Shown here: piece after piece, positions 41,558 through 50,420 of the stretch
Layout of the letters: every line of letters begins with the position of its first letter
How positions within the stretch are numbered: position 1 is the stretch's first letter
Assembly: GCA_035934385.1 (NCBI GenBank)
Contig: DASYXY010000014.1
Coordinates: 137,089 to 201,088, forward strand
From: CF-118 sp035934385
Lineage (GTDB): Bacteria > Chloroflexota > Dormibacteria > Dormibacterales > Dormibacteraceae
Direction of reading: 5' to 3'
Length of the DNA: 64,000 nucleotides
Notes under the pieces: model-generated
Told to the model about the DNA's origin: nothing
The model's database searches: none
The model's input: the letters and a program-made list of their open reading frames with translations, nothing else
Program-made: the position numbers and the translations under genes

Positions 41558-44500
41558 TTGCCACTCGACATACGCAACATCCACGGCCCGCTGCGGGTTC
41601 TCGCCGGACCGGGCACCGGCAAAACCCATCTGCTCGTCGATCTCTACGAACAGGCCGTCCGATCGGGTGAGGCCGACCGCAGCCAGATCCTCGTCCTGAC
41701 CTTCTCGACCGGAGCAGCCGGCGAGCTCGCGAGCCGGATCGAGGCTCGCCTGCAGGACGACTACGGCGAGGTATGGATCTCGACGTTTCACAGCTTCTGC
41801 CTGCGCCTGTGGCGCGAGTGGCGGCCCGACCCGAAGCGCTTGCAGCTCAACGGCCTGCAGGAGACGATGGTGATGAGGCAGGTGCTGTCCGAGCTGGATC
41901 CTTCGGTGCTCGGCGCTCTTGCCGGCGTGAGGCGATCGGAAGCATTCGCGCGCGACCTTCTGAACTTCGTTTCGCTGATGAAGCAGAACCTCGTGCATCC
42001 GTCGGCTCTGCTGCTCGCGGCCGAATCCAGCGCCAGCGCGCGTCTGCAATCACTGGCGGTTGTCTACCAGGCGTACCAGCAGCGCCTGGAGGCCGGCCGC
42101 ATGGTCGACTTCCGCGACCTGATCATGGGCGCGGTCGGCCTGCTTTCCTCCGACGCGCGCCTTCTCGAGCGAATGCGCACGAAATTCCGCCTTGTGTTGG
42201 TAGACGAATTCCAGGACGTCGATCCAGCTCAGTTCGCGCTGCTGCGCATGCTGGCGCCGCCGGAGTCTCGCCCGCGGTTGGTGGTCGTGGGGGATCCAGA
42301 CCAATCGATCTACGGATTCCGCGGCACGGTGCCGCGGCTGCTCAGCGTCGACTTCGCACGCGTTTACGGCGGCGAGACGGTGACGCTCGCCGAGTGCCGG
42401 CGGTGCGCGCAGGAGGTCCTCGACGCGGGTGAACGCTTGCTGGTGGCGACGCAGGGTCCGCGCGCGCCGCGCACGCTCCGCGAAGCGCGCGACATTCATC
42501 CCGCGCCACCGGCGATGGTGGTCGGGCGCGAAAGCGACGCGGTCGACGAGGCGTTCTTCTGTGCGCGTGAGATCAAACGCCTGCTCGCGACATCGCGCGA
42601 CGTGGCGCCGGGCGACATCGCCATCCTCCTGCGAAGCACCACGGCGCTGGGCGCGCCGTACGAGGAGGCCCTGCGCGCGCTTGGCGTGCCCTTCGAAGTC
42701 AGGGGGCTGGGCGCGGGCGCGCGCAATGAGGTCGTGCGCTTCCTTTATGGATATCTCGATTCGCTACGTCGACCGGACGACGCCGGCGCGTTCCAGGCGT
42801 CGCTGGCCTCGACGCTCGGCCCGGTGCGGCCGGCGACCCTGAGCCGCCTTCGAGCGCACGCGTACGAGCGCGGCCGCCCCCTACTGCGGGTGATGAAGCG
42901 ACTGATGGCCTTCCTTGCGGCCAGAGACCAGGGCCGAGAGGAAGAGGAAGGCTCCAAGCCGCCCGACTACCTCGAGTTCCTGACGGAGGACGAGATCGCC
43001 AACCTGCGCGCTGCGATGGAGGCCCGGGATCGGATGCTCCGCGAGGCGGAGCGCCTGCCGATCGCGGCCCTGGCCTACCAGGCGCTCATCACCGACGGAG
43101 CGATCCGCCCGCTCCTCGAGATGGACCTGGTCGAGGAGGAGCGCGTGGAGGCGATGTCCAACCTGCGCGCCGCGATCGAAGGGCTCGAGGGCGTCGAGGA
43201 CGTATTCGAGCGGCTGCACGGCCGCAAGCCATTGCTTGCCGACCTGCCCGGTCCGATCGGCGCCCTCCTCGCCGCCGCCTCCGACGACACCGAAGCTGTG
43301 GCCGCCACTGGGGACGCGGTCCAGATCATGACCGTCCACCAGGCCAAGGGCCTGCAGTTCGAGTACGTCTTCTGTGCGGGTTTCGCTCACGGCCTGTTTC
43401 CGGTATCCGCGCGTCCTCATCCACTTCTCGACGATGCCGACCGCGCGTGGCTGGAGGCTTTCAAGGTCGGCTTCATGCCGTCGTGGCCATCTGATCCCGA
43501 CGGTCACGCCGCCGAGGAGGCGCGGCTCGCCTACGTCGCGCTGACCCGCGCGAGGAGGCGGGTGCACATCACCTACGCGGATTCGTACCTGCGCCAGGCG
43601 GGGCCTTCGGTTTTCCTTGACCTGGCCTCGCCGGTGGCTGAGGTGCTGGAGCTCTCGCGCGCCTCGACCAGGCTCGAGCCGGCGAGCCTTCTGCTGGCGC
43701 GTGAGGCCGAGGTGATGATCGCGTCGACGCGCGCTCACCTCGACCCGCTCGCAAGCGAACGCGCCAGGTCGCTCGGCCTCGACGTCGCATTCCTGTCGGA
43801 CCCCCAGGCCGGCGAGCCCTTCGAGCCCTACGGCGGTGATCGCAACCCGATCGCGGTCGAGATCTCGCACTTCAGCCCGACCACGCTCAACGACTACCTG
43901 AAGTGCCCGCGCCTCTACTGGTACAACCATCACCCCGGCCTGGTCGCGGAGCCGCGATCAGTGCTGATGGAGCGGGGCGGCTTCCTGCACGAGGTGCTCG
44001 AGGACTTCCACGCGCTCGAACCTGAATGGCGGCCGCTCGACGCTGAGAAGCAGCGGGAATGGCTCGACCAGACCCTGCAGCGACACCTCGACGGCTACCT
44101 GTCGCGGATGGAGGGCGTGCTCGATCGCAGGCGCGAGGAGCACCAGGTGCGCAACGTGCTCGGCAACTACATCCGGTTCGCCACGGGCCTGCAGCGCGTT
44201 CGGCGCCTCGGCACAGTGGCGCTGGAAAAGCGATTCCACCTCCAACTCGACGGCGTTGAGATCGTGGGCAAGATCGACCGTGTCAACGACGTGGGCGACG
44301 GCCAGGTCGAGGTGGTCGACTACAAGACGGGCGCCGGCAAGAGCATGCGCTGGGCTTATGAGTCCTACTTCGGGCCCGAGCTGTACGACGTGCAGCTCGC
44401 CCTCTACTACATGGCATGTCGTTACGGCTTCGACGACGATGGCAATCCGCTCGGATTCAGGCCGCGGTTTCTGTCGCTCTGGTATCCGAAGGAATGGGTC

Positions 44501-44746
44501 TGGGGCTCGATCCGCGAGGTCATCTTCAGCGTCGGCCAGCCCGCGGGCCTCAAGGAATATCGCGAGCGCCTGCTCAGCGACGAGGACCTCGAGCGCAGCC
44601 GGTCGACCGTGATGGCCGCGATCGCGCGCATCCAGGCGGGCCGTTTCGAACCCGCGCCGCGCGATCTCGCAGGCACCTGTGTGAGCCGGTACTCGAACTG
44701 CCCGCATGCGTCGATATGCCCGTACGGGGGACAGCCGCCCGAATGA
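41558..44746 (+). CDS. UvrD-like helicase with C-terminal RecB-type Fe-S nuclease (AdnAB-like subunit 1)
   Basis: 1062 aa. SF1A motor motifs are intact: Walker A GPGTGKTH (Lys22), VDEFQDVDPAQ, GDPDQSIYGFRG, MTVHQAKGLQFEYVF and YVALTRARRRVHI. The C-terminal PD-(D/E)XK nuclease has GGFLHEVLEDFH, VVDYKTGAGKS and YDVQLALYYMA. Four cysteines (LKCPRLYW, then C-x6-C-x5-C near the end) fit an AddB-type [4Fe-4S] staple. Motor plus nuclease in one chain, followed by a second such gene, is the AdnAB layout for double-strand-break end resection. TTG 41558 has a good ribosome-binding site. Confidence 0.88.
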   Translation: MPLDIRNIHGPLRVLAGPGTGKTHLLVDLYEQAVRSGEADRSQILVLTFSTGAAGELASRIEARLQDDYGEVWISTFHSFCLRLWREWRPDPKRLQLNGLQETMVMRQVLSELDPSVLGALAGVRRSEAFARDLLNFVSLMKQNLVHPSALLLAAESSASARLQSLAVVYQAYQQRLEAGRMVDFRDLIMGAVGLLSSDARLLERMRTKFRLVLVDEFQDVDPAQFALLRMLAPPESRPRLVVVGDPDQSIYGFRGTVPRLLSVDFARVYGGETVTLAECRRCAQEVLDAGERLLVATQGPRAPRTLREARDIHPAPPAMVVGRESDAVDEAFFCAREIKRLLATSRDVAPGDIAILLRSTTALGAPYEEALRALGVPFEVRGLGAGARNEVVRFLYGYLDSLRRPDDAGAFQASLASTLGPVRPATLSRLRAHAYERGRPLLRVMKRLMAFLAARDQGREEEEGSKPPDYLEFLTEDEIANLRAAMEARDRMLREAERLPIAALAYQALITDGAIRPLLEMDLVEEERVEAMSNLRAAIEGLEGVEDVFERLHGRKPLLADLPGPIGALLAAASDDTEAVAATGDAVQIMTVHQAKGLQFEYVFCAGFAHGLFPVSARPHPLLDDADRAWLEAFKVGFMPSWPSDPDGHAAEEARLAYVALTRARRRVHITYADSYLRQAGPSVFLDLASPVAEVLELSRASTRLEPASLLLAREAEVMIASTRAHLDPLASERARSLGLDVAFLSDPQAGEPFEPYGGDRNPIAVEISHFSPTTLNDYLKCPRLYWYNHHPGLVAEPRSVLMERGGFLHEVLEDFHALEPEWRPLDAEKQREWLDQTLQRHLDGYLSRMEGVLDRRREEHQVRNVLGNYIRFATGLQRVRRLGTVALEKRFHLQLDGVEIVGKIDRVNDVGDGQVEVVDYKTGAGKSMRWAYESYFGPELYDVQLALYYMACRYGFDDDGNPLGFRPRFLSLWYPKEWVWGSIREVIFSVGQPAGLKEYRERLLSDEDLERSRSTVMAAIARIQAGRFEPAPRDLAGTCVSRYSNCPHASICPYGGQPPE

Positions 44747-47700
44747 GTCAGCTGGTCACGTCGCTGAGCGCGGAGCAAGCAGCAGCGGCGCATGCAGGCC
44801 CTGACGGCGCGTTCCTCATCGCGGCCGGCCCGGGAACGGGCAAGACCTACACCGCGACCGAGCGGTTCTGCTGGCTCGTCGAGCAGGGCGTGCCGCCCGA
44901 CCGGATCCTTGCCGTCACCTTCAACGACCGCGCCGCGGACGAGCTGCGCGAGCGCATCACCGCCGAGCTTGCCCGCAGACGCCCCGAACTTGGCGCCCAG
45001 GTGATGGACGGCGCGTGGATCGGCACGTTCCACGGCACGTGTGCGCGACTGCTCGAAGAATTTGCGTATCTGGTCGGCGCGCCACGCGAGCTGCGCGTGC
45101 TCGATGACGCCGGCCAGCGTCTGTTCGAGCAGGCGCTGATCACGAAGCTCAGCAGCGGCACCGCCGCTCCACTCGACCCGGACTCGTTCGTGGCGCTGAG
45201 CGTCGAGGAGCTGGACGAGCTGCTGCGGCTCGGACTCCGCTTCGTCCTGAAGTTGAAGGGTCGCGGGATCAGGCCAGACCAGTTCCACAGGCGCGCGCAC
45301 GAGCTGCACCAGCACCACTGGCCCGGCTTGCCGGAAACCAACGGCGAGCAGCAGGGTGGCAATCCGAACCTGGCCGCTCGCGCGGAGCGCGAGGCCATCG
45401 ACGTGCTCCACCTCATCTACCGCACGTATGAGGAATCACTGGCAGAGGCAGGACTGCGGGACTTCGACGACCTGATCCTTGCGGTCATCGACGCCGTCGA
45501 GCGCGTGCCCGAATTTCGAGCGCGCTGCCGCGAGAGATTCCGTTACCTGCTCGTCGATGAGTTCCAGGACACGAATCGCATCCAGCTCGACCTGATCCGC
45601 CTGCTTTCGGCGGAAGGCTTCGGCAACGTATCGGCGGTCGGCGACGCGAAGCAGTCGATCTACGGCTGGCGCGACGCCGAGATCGAGAACATCCGCAGCC
45701 GCTTCGGCGGCCGGCGCCTTCCACTCACCCACAACCGGCGGTCGTACCAGGAGATCCTCGACTGCGCGACGGATTTCATCCGCCGCGACCCCGATTTCGA
45801 AACCGAGCCCGAGCTGGTGGCCACGCGAGGCCCCGGCGGCAGGTCGGTGACGGTGCTCATGGCCCCCGACTCTAGGACCGAAGCGCGATCGGTGGCGGAG
45901 TCGATCCGCCGCCTGCACAGGTCGGGCCGCAAGCTCTCGGACATCGCGATCCTCTCGCACTCCGTGCGCATGCTCCCGCGCGAGTTCGAAGACGAGCTCC
46001 GCCGCCAGGGCATCCCTTACCTGACGAGCGGAGGGTCGGGCTTCTTCGACCGGCAGGAGATAAAGGATGTGCTGGGCCTTGTTCGCCTGACGGAGAACCC
46101 GATGGACGACGGCGCGCTGGTGCGTGTGCTCCAGGGTCCGATCGTCCGGCTCGACGACCGCGCGCTGTACAAGCTGGCGTCGCGACGCTTCGAGCGCAGG
46201 GGCATGCGGCTGCGTGACTGCTTCGAGGAGTCGCGGCGCGAGGGGTTTCCGGAGATGTCTTCACGTGTTGCCGAGCAGGCAGCGGCGCTGATTGCGATCA
46301 CCGACCGGCTCGGAGGCATGCGTGACGCGTTGACCGTCGCCGACATCCTCAACCGTCTGCTCGAGGAGTCCGGTTACCTGCGGTGGGCGGAGCTGCGCGC
46401 GCAGCGCGACGGAAGCCCCCGCGCGCTGCTGAACCTGCGCAAGGTCTTCCAGCTTGCCGCCTTCTTCGAGCGCGACCTCGTGCTCGCGGGCATCGGCGAC
46501 TTTGTGCGCCATCTAGACCAGGTCATCGACGCCGACCTGCCTGTGGGCGAGGCGCTGGAGCGGATCGCGACCGCGGACGCGGTGTCGCTGCTCACCATTC
46601 ACGCGGCCAAAGGACTCGAGTTTCCGGTCGTGTTCCTGGTCAACCTCCGCCCGCCCCGGCCTCGCGACACCGAGCGGCTGTTCTTCGATCCGGACGGCCT
46701 CGGCTTCGTCATGAAGAACTGGCGCGGAGAGAAGCACCCGCGTTACGTCGCGACGTCGCCTGGCGCACCTGCCGTTGCGCTGGCGACCGGCGAGCGGCGC
46801 CGGGTTGTCTACGTGGGTCTCACGCGGGCCAAGGACGAGCTCTACGTCACCGCCACGCGGGAGGAGCAGACAACGGCAGAGGTCGAGGTCGGCGACCACG
46901 ACCATTTCGCCGAGATAGTGAGCTGGGCGCTCGCCCACGCCGAAGAGGCGACCGTGGTCGAGGCCGAGCAGCTGGAGCTGCCCGCGATCGAGCCTTCAGG
47001 CGAGGCGCAGAACGGCGCAGCCGCGATGGTGGCGGAGATTTTCGACAGCTACGAGCTCGTGCGCCCTCGCGCCGAGGACGCGAAGCCGCGCGTGGCGCCG
47101 GAGCCAGAGCTGAGCTTTTCCGACGTGCACGACTTCGAGCTGTGCCCGGTGCGCTATCGATTCCGACGCGTGTGGGGTACGCCCGCTCCCCCCGACGAGC
47201 TCCTCAACCGCGCTGCTCGCGATTCGCGCTCGAGCGAGCTCGGCGCCGCAGTGCACGCGGCCCTGGCTGCCTGGCATGCCGCCGGTCCGGACGCCGACCT
47301 CCACGCGTTGTATGCCGGACCCGAGGCGGGCGTCGCCATGCTGGAGCGTTACGCGGCGCATCCTCTGGCGCGCGCACGGACGCTTGGCGTCGAGCTCGAG
47401 TTCAACTTGCGACTCGCCGGGGCACGGATCCGAGGACTCGTGGACCGCGTGTGCGAGCTGGACGGCCGCACGATCCTTATCGACTACAAGACCAACACCT
47501 CACTGGATGAGAAGCTCCGCGATGCGTACTCGCTTCAGCTCCGGCTGTATCGCGTCGCCGCCGGCCGCGGCCTGCTGCTAGGCGGCACGTCTCCCGACCT
47601 GGTGCTGTTCGACATGCGGCGAGGTGAGGCGATCAGCGTCACGCCCGACGACGCTGCGGTGCACGAACGGGTGGGGGCCGCAGTGAGCAAGATCGCCGCT

Positions 47701-47784
47701 CGTGACTTCGCGCTTGGGCCGCAGCACGCGGAGCGGCCTTGCGTGCTTTGCGCCTACCGCCCGATCTGCAAGGACCGCCGTTGA
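44743..47784 (+). CDS. UvrD-like helicase with C-terminal RecB-type Fe-S nuclease (AdnAB-like subunit 2)
   Basis: 1013 aa. Intact motor: GPGTGKTYT (Lys34), LVDEFQDTNRIQ, GDAKQSIYGWR, LTIHAAKGLEFPVVFLV and YVGLTRAKDELYV. The nuclease domain has GAAVHAALAAWH, LIDYKTNTS and LQLRLYRVAAG. Four cysteines (ELCPVRYRF; C-x2-C-x5-C in the last 12 residues) suggest an Fe-S cluster. ATG 44743 overlaps the first subunit's stop by 4 nt. Both subunits keep complete motor and nuclease motifs, as expected of an AdnAB-type heterodimer rather than RecBCD or AddAB. Confidence 0.88.
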   Translation: MSQLVTSLSAEQAAAAHAGPDGAFLIAAGPGTGKTYTATERFCWLVEQGVPPDRILAVTFNDRAADELRERITAELARRRPELGAQVMDGAWIGTFHGTCARLLEEFAYLVGAPRELRVLDDAGQRLFEQALITKLSSGTAAPLDPDSFVALSVEELDELLRLGLRFVLKLKGRGIRPDQFHRRAHELHQHHWPGLPETNGEQQGGNPNLAARAEREAIDVLHLIYRTYEESLAEAGLRDFDDLILAVIDAVERVPEFRARCRERFRYLLVDEFQDTNRIQLDLIRLLSAEGFGNVSAVGDAKQSIYGWRDAEIENIRSRFGGRRLPLTHNRRSYQEILDCATDFIRRDPDFETEPELVATRGPGGRSVTVLMAPDSRTEARSVAESIRRLHRSGRKLSDIAILSHSVRMLPREFEDELRRQGIPYLTSGGSGFFDRQEIKDVLGLVRLTENPMDDGALVRVLQGPIVRLDDRALYKLASRRFERRGMRLRDCFEESRREGFPEMSSRVAEQAAALIAITDRLGGMRDALTVADILNRLLEESGYLRWAELRAQRDGSPRALLNLRKVFQLAAFFERDLVLAGIGDFVRHLDQVIDADLPVGEALERIATADAVSLLTIHAAKGLEFPVVFLVNLRPPRPRDTERLFFDPDGLGFVMKNWRGEKHPRYVATSPGAPAVALATGERRRVVYVGLTRAKDELYVTATREEQTTAEVEVGDHDHFAEIVSWALAHAEEATVVEAEQLELPAIEPSGEAQNGAAAMVAEIFDSYELVRPRAEDAKPRVAPEPELSFSDVHDFELCPVRYRFRRVWGTPAPPDELLNRAARDSRSSELGAAVHAALAAWHAAGPDADLHALYAGPEAGVAMLERYAAHPLARARTLGVELEFNLRLAGARIRGLVDRVCELDGRTILIDYKTNTSLDEKLRDAYSLQLRLYRVAAGRGLLLGGTSPDLVLFDMRRGEAISVTPDDAAVHERVGAAVSKIAARDFALGPQHAERPCVLCAYRPICKDRR

Positions 47785-48086
47785 CCGCAGAGCCGCCTGC
47801 CGAGCGGTACTTCGAGCGGAGGCAGATCAGAGAGGCGATCGCTTTCGCCGAAGCCGGCGGGATCGCGGTGCATCGCAATTTCGACTACTACCACGGCTCG
47901 ACCATCAGGGGGATGCGCCGCGAGCGGCCGTTTCTTCACGTGATCGGACTGCGGCCGAGGCTGGAGGAGTGGGGCCGCAAGTACGGCCTGCGGCCCGAGT
48001 GGATCCAGCCTGAGAAGCGCCGCCGAGTGGCGCATTACGACGTCTTCGGAGCCTTCGCCCAGGAACTGATCAACCGCCTCACTTGA
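47781..48086 (+). CDS. Small uncharacterised protein coupled to the AdnAB-like genes
   Basis: 101 aa from TTG 47781, which overlaps the second helicase-nuclease stop (TTGA). It is basic and carries AFAEAGGIAVHRNFDYYHG, then a Trp/Arg-rich GRKYGLRPEWIQPEKRR. No family recognised, no membrane segment. Coupling suggests a role with the recombination complex, for example DNA binding or subunit assembly, but this is only contextual. The promoter for the next gene begins inside its stop region. Confidence 0.65.
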   Translation: MTAEPPAERYFERRQIREAIAFAEAGGIAVHRNFDYYHGSTIRGMRRERPFLHVIGLRPRLEEWGRKYGLRPEWIQPEKRRRVAHYDVFGAFAQELINRLT

Positions 48087-48123
48087 CACGGCATGACGCG
48101 TTGCGTTATGATGCAATGCGTCA
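48083..48123 (+). promoter_or_regulatory. Near-consensus promoter overlapped by an 11-bp-arm operator palindrome
   Basis: TTGACA (48083-48088), an 18-nt spacer and TATGAT (48107-48112) form the best sigma-70-type promoter in the window. The inverted repeat TGACGCGTTGC (48094-48104) ... GCAATGCGTCA (48113-48123), matching at 10 of 11 arm positions, brackets the -10 box exactly. A repressor there would block transcription of the gene at 48155. Confidence 0.75.
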
Positions 48124-48154
48124 AACAGACGAAAAAACTCAAGGAGACGAATCG

Positions 48155-48637
48155 ATGAGCACGGAGATCAAGGACATGAGGGAAACGGTGGAAGAGGTCG
48201 CCTTCGGCGCCGCTGAAACGGCGGCCGAGCTGGCGAGCAACCCGATCGGATCGGTCCGCCGGCAGGTGAAGAGCCTGGAGCGCAAGGGGACGCCGACCGC
48301 TCGCAAGGTCAACCGCCGCGTGAACGCAGGGATCGACGCCGCGACCGAGCCCGCGAGGGACGCCTTCAAGGTGATCAGCCAGACCGCCTCGAAGGTGGCG
48401 GACGAGCTGGTGCCGGAGAAGGTCGTGCTGCGCGGCCTGCGCCAGATCAAGTCCCAGGCGAAGCGGCACGACGCGGTCGGCCAGGTGGCGAAGCGCACGC
48501 TGCGCCTGTTCAACCGTTCCTTCAAGACGGTCGCCCGGGTGGCCACGCGGTTTGAGGCCGCAAGCGAGCTCGCGCCCGCATCGAAGCCGGCTGCGAAGCC
48601 CGCGACGACCCGACGCCCGCGCCGCCGCGCGGCCTAG
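48155..48637 (+). CDS. Basic Ala/Lys/Arg-rich helical protein (phasin- or histone-like), function unknown
   Basis: 160 aa, starting MSTEIKDMRETVEEVAFGAA. Largely amphipathic helix with no hydrophobic segment, becoming strongly basic and ending in an Ala/Pro/Lys/Arg tail (ATTRRPRRRAA). Phasins, apolipoprotein-like granule proteins and H1-like nucleoid proteins look like this; none can be chosen from the sequence. AAGGAGA lies 7 nt before ATG 48155. It is a single-gene unit with its own strong promoter/operator and a classic terminator, suggesting high, regulated expression. Confidence 0.75.
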   Translation: MSTEIKDMRETVEEVAFGAAETAAELASNPIGSVRRQVKSLERKGTPTARKVNRRVNAGIDAATEPARDAFKVISQTASKVADELVPEKVVLRGLRQIKSQAKRHDAVGQVAKRTLRLFNRSFKTVARVATRFEAASELAPASKPAAKPATTRRPRRRAA

Positions 48638-48656
48638 TCACACCCGAACAATTAGA

Positions 48657-48683
48657 GGGCGGCCCGACGGGCCGCCCTTTTTT
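48657..48683 (+). terminator. Rho-independent terminator
   Basis: GGGCGGCCC and GGGCCGCCC pair perfectly over 9 bp around a GAC loop and are followed by six T residues. It ends the transcript of the basic protein gene, 19 nt after its stop. Confidence 0.92.
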
Positions 48684-48688
48684 GTTGC

Positions 48689-48694
48689 TACCGT
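48689..48694 (+). promoter_or_regulatory. -10 element of a probable leaderless transcript (PfkB kinase gene)
   Basis: TACCGT, preceded by TGC as an extended -10, lies 7 nt before ATG 48702. Only 18 nt separate the terminator T-run from the ATG and no ribosome-binding site is present, so the mRNA probably begins at the start codon. Confidence 0.5.
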
Positions 48695-48701
48695 TCGGCC
48701 G

Positions 48702-49652
48702 ATGGTCGTCTGCACCGGCTCGATCGCCTACGACTACATCCTGAATTTCAAGGGCCGCTTCCGGGAGCACATCCTCCCCGATAAGACGCACATCCTCAAC
48801 CTGAGCTTCCTGGTCGACGAGCTGCACAAGCGGCGCGGCGGCGTTGCCGGCAACTACGCGTACAACCTGTCGCTGCTTGGCTACCCGGCCGCGGTGCTCG
48901 CGACGGCGGGCAGCGACGCGGCCGAGTACCGCGCGTGGCTCGAGGCAAAAGGTATCGACTGCACGGGCCTGCGCCTGATGGACGGCGAGATCACCGCCAC
49001 CGGTTTCACCACCACCGACATGGACGACAACCAGATCACGGGTTACTACGGTGGCGCCATGCGCAGGGCCGCGATGCTCGGCCTCGACGACACCTCGCCA
49101 GGCGTGGAGGCGGTGGTGATCGGTCCCAACGATCCGGCCGCGATGATGCGACTCTCGCGCGAGTGCCGCGATCGCGGCGTTCCATTTGTGTTCGATCCGG
49201 CGCACCAGCTGCCGCACCTGAGCGGGAGCGACCTCGATTCCGCGGCGTCGGGCGCGTGGATCTTGATCGGCAATGACTACGAGATCGAGCTCATCAAGGA
49301 GCGGATGAGCTGCGACGACGGCCGTCTGCTCGAGTGCGCAGAGATGGTGGTGACCACGCTGGGACGCCTTGGATCGCGCATCGCGACCGCCGATGGCGTC
49401 GAGGAGATCCCTCCGGCGCCGGCGCGACGCGAGGTGGATCCAACCGGCGCAGGCGACGCGTACCGCGCCGGCCTGGTGGCGGGACTGCTGCGAGGCCTGG
49501 ACGTCGCGACCTCAGGTCGGGTCGCATCGCTCGCGGCCACGTACGCGATCGAGCAGGTCGGCACGGCCGAGCATGCGTACACAAAGCACGAGTTCGTTGG
49601 ACGCTATCGCGACTCGTTTGGCGCCGAGCTGCCGGTGAGGTTCTTCGGCTAG
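48702..49652 (+). CDS. PfkB-family carbohydrate/nucleoside kinase (adenosine-kinase-like)
   Basis: 316 aa. N-terminal GSIAYDYILNF, the glycine-rich GGVAGNYAYNLSLLG substrate loop and the C-terminal signature DPTGAGDAYRAGL (anion hole and catalytic Asp) are complete. It phosphorylates a sugar or nucleoside hydroxyl with ATP. The overall look is close to the adenosine-kinase/sugar-kinase proteins of high-GC bacteria; substrate uncertain. Starts upstream of 48702 would run through the terminator and are rejected. Confidence 0.85.
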   Translation: MVVCTGSIAYDYILNFKGRFREHILPDKTHILNLSFLVDELHKRRGGVAGNYAYNLSLLGYPAAVLATAGSDAAEYRAWLEAKGIDCTGLRLMDGEITATGFTTTDMDDNQITGYYGGAMRRAAMLGLDDTSPGVEAVVIGPNDPAAMMRLSRECRDRGVPFVFDPAHQLPHLSGSDLDSAASGAWILIGNDYEIELIKERMSCDDGRLLECAEMVVTTLGRLGSRIATADGVEEIPPAPARREVDPTGAGDAYRAGLVAGLLRGLDVATSGRVASLAATYAIEQVGTAEHAYTKHEFVGRYRDSFGAELPVRFFG

Positions 49653-49655
49653 CTG

Positions 49656-50420
49656 CTACGCGAACTTGGCGGCGGTGTCGCGGCGATACGCCCACATCGC
49701 AAGCGCAAAGAACCCGACCGCATAAGCAAGCAGGTAGAGCACGTCAGTCGACACGGCGCGGTCGGTTGGGTATCCAATCGCGTTCCACCCCAGCTCCACG
49801 AACGGGTTGAGCGGCAGGTAGGGCGCCAGGCCCCTGATGAAATCGGGCAGCTGATTGACGGGGATGAAGATGCCCGACGCGAAAGCGACTGGCAGGTAGA
49901 CGAAGTTGATCACGGCCGGCGCTGCGTTCGGGCCGACCAGATAACCGAAGCCGAGGCCCAGCCCGATGAAAGGAATCGATCCCAGGAGCAGTCGTGCGGC
50001 CAGCGCCACCCAGGTGCCGGCCCCCAGGCTGACGCTCGCAGTGAAGTGGGCGAACACGAACAAGACGACGAGGGCGATCAGCGCGAATACCGCGGCGTTG
50101 ACCACCTTGGCCAGCAGGTAGATCGCCGGGGGAAGGGGGCTGGCGCGGAGCAGCAGGTCCTGCTTCTGTCCGCGTTCGATCGCGAGCGCCATGCCGAACG
50201 AGAAGACCATGACGTTGCCCACCGTGTAAGCGGCCATGGACGCCATCACGTACGTGCCGACTGTGATCACCGCGCCCGTGTAGAGCGGCGACGTCGCATG
50301 CTGCAGGCCGAAGAAAGTGAAGATGATCAGCGGAAGCCCGAGGCTGAAAAATGCAAACGCGGGCACGCGCCAGAACTTGATCATCTCGGCTCGGACCTGC
50401 ATCAGGAAGACGCGTGCCAT
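49656..50420 (-). CDS. ABC-2 type transporter permease
   Basis: 254 aa with six hydrophobic helices in the ABC-2 pattern. The first follows VRAEMIKFWRVPAFAFFSLG, and later RASPLPPAIYLLAK and LPDFIRGLAPYLPLNPFVE are typical of drug/polysaccharide exporters of the DrrB/NodJ group. The ATG shares one base with the ATPase stop. It is convergent with the PfkB gene, 3 bp apart. Confidence 0.88.
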   Translation of the reverse strand: MARVFLMQVRAEMIKFWRVPAFAFFSLGLPLIIFTFFGLQHATSPLYTGAVITVGTYVMASMAAYTVGNVMVFSFGMALAIERGQKQDLLLRASPLPPAIYLLAKVVNAAVFALIALVVLFVFAHFTASVSLGAGTWVALAARLLLGSIPFIGLGLGFGYLVGPNAAPAVINFVYLPVAFASGIFIPVNQLPDFIRGLAPYLPLNPFVELGWNAIGYPTDRAVSTDVLYLLAYAVGFFALAMWAYRRDTAAKFA

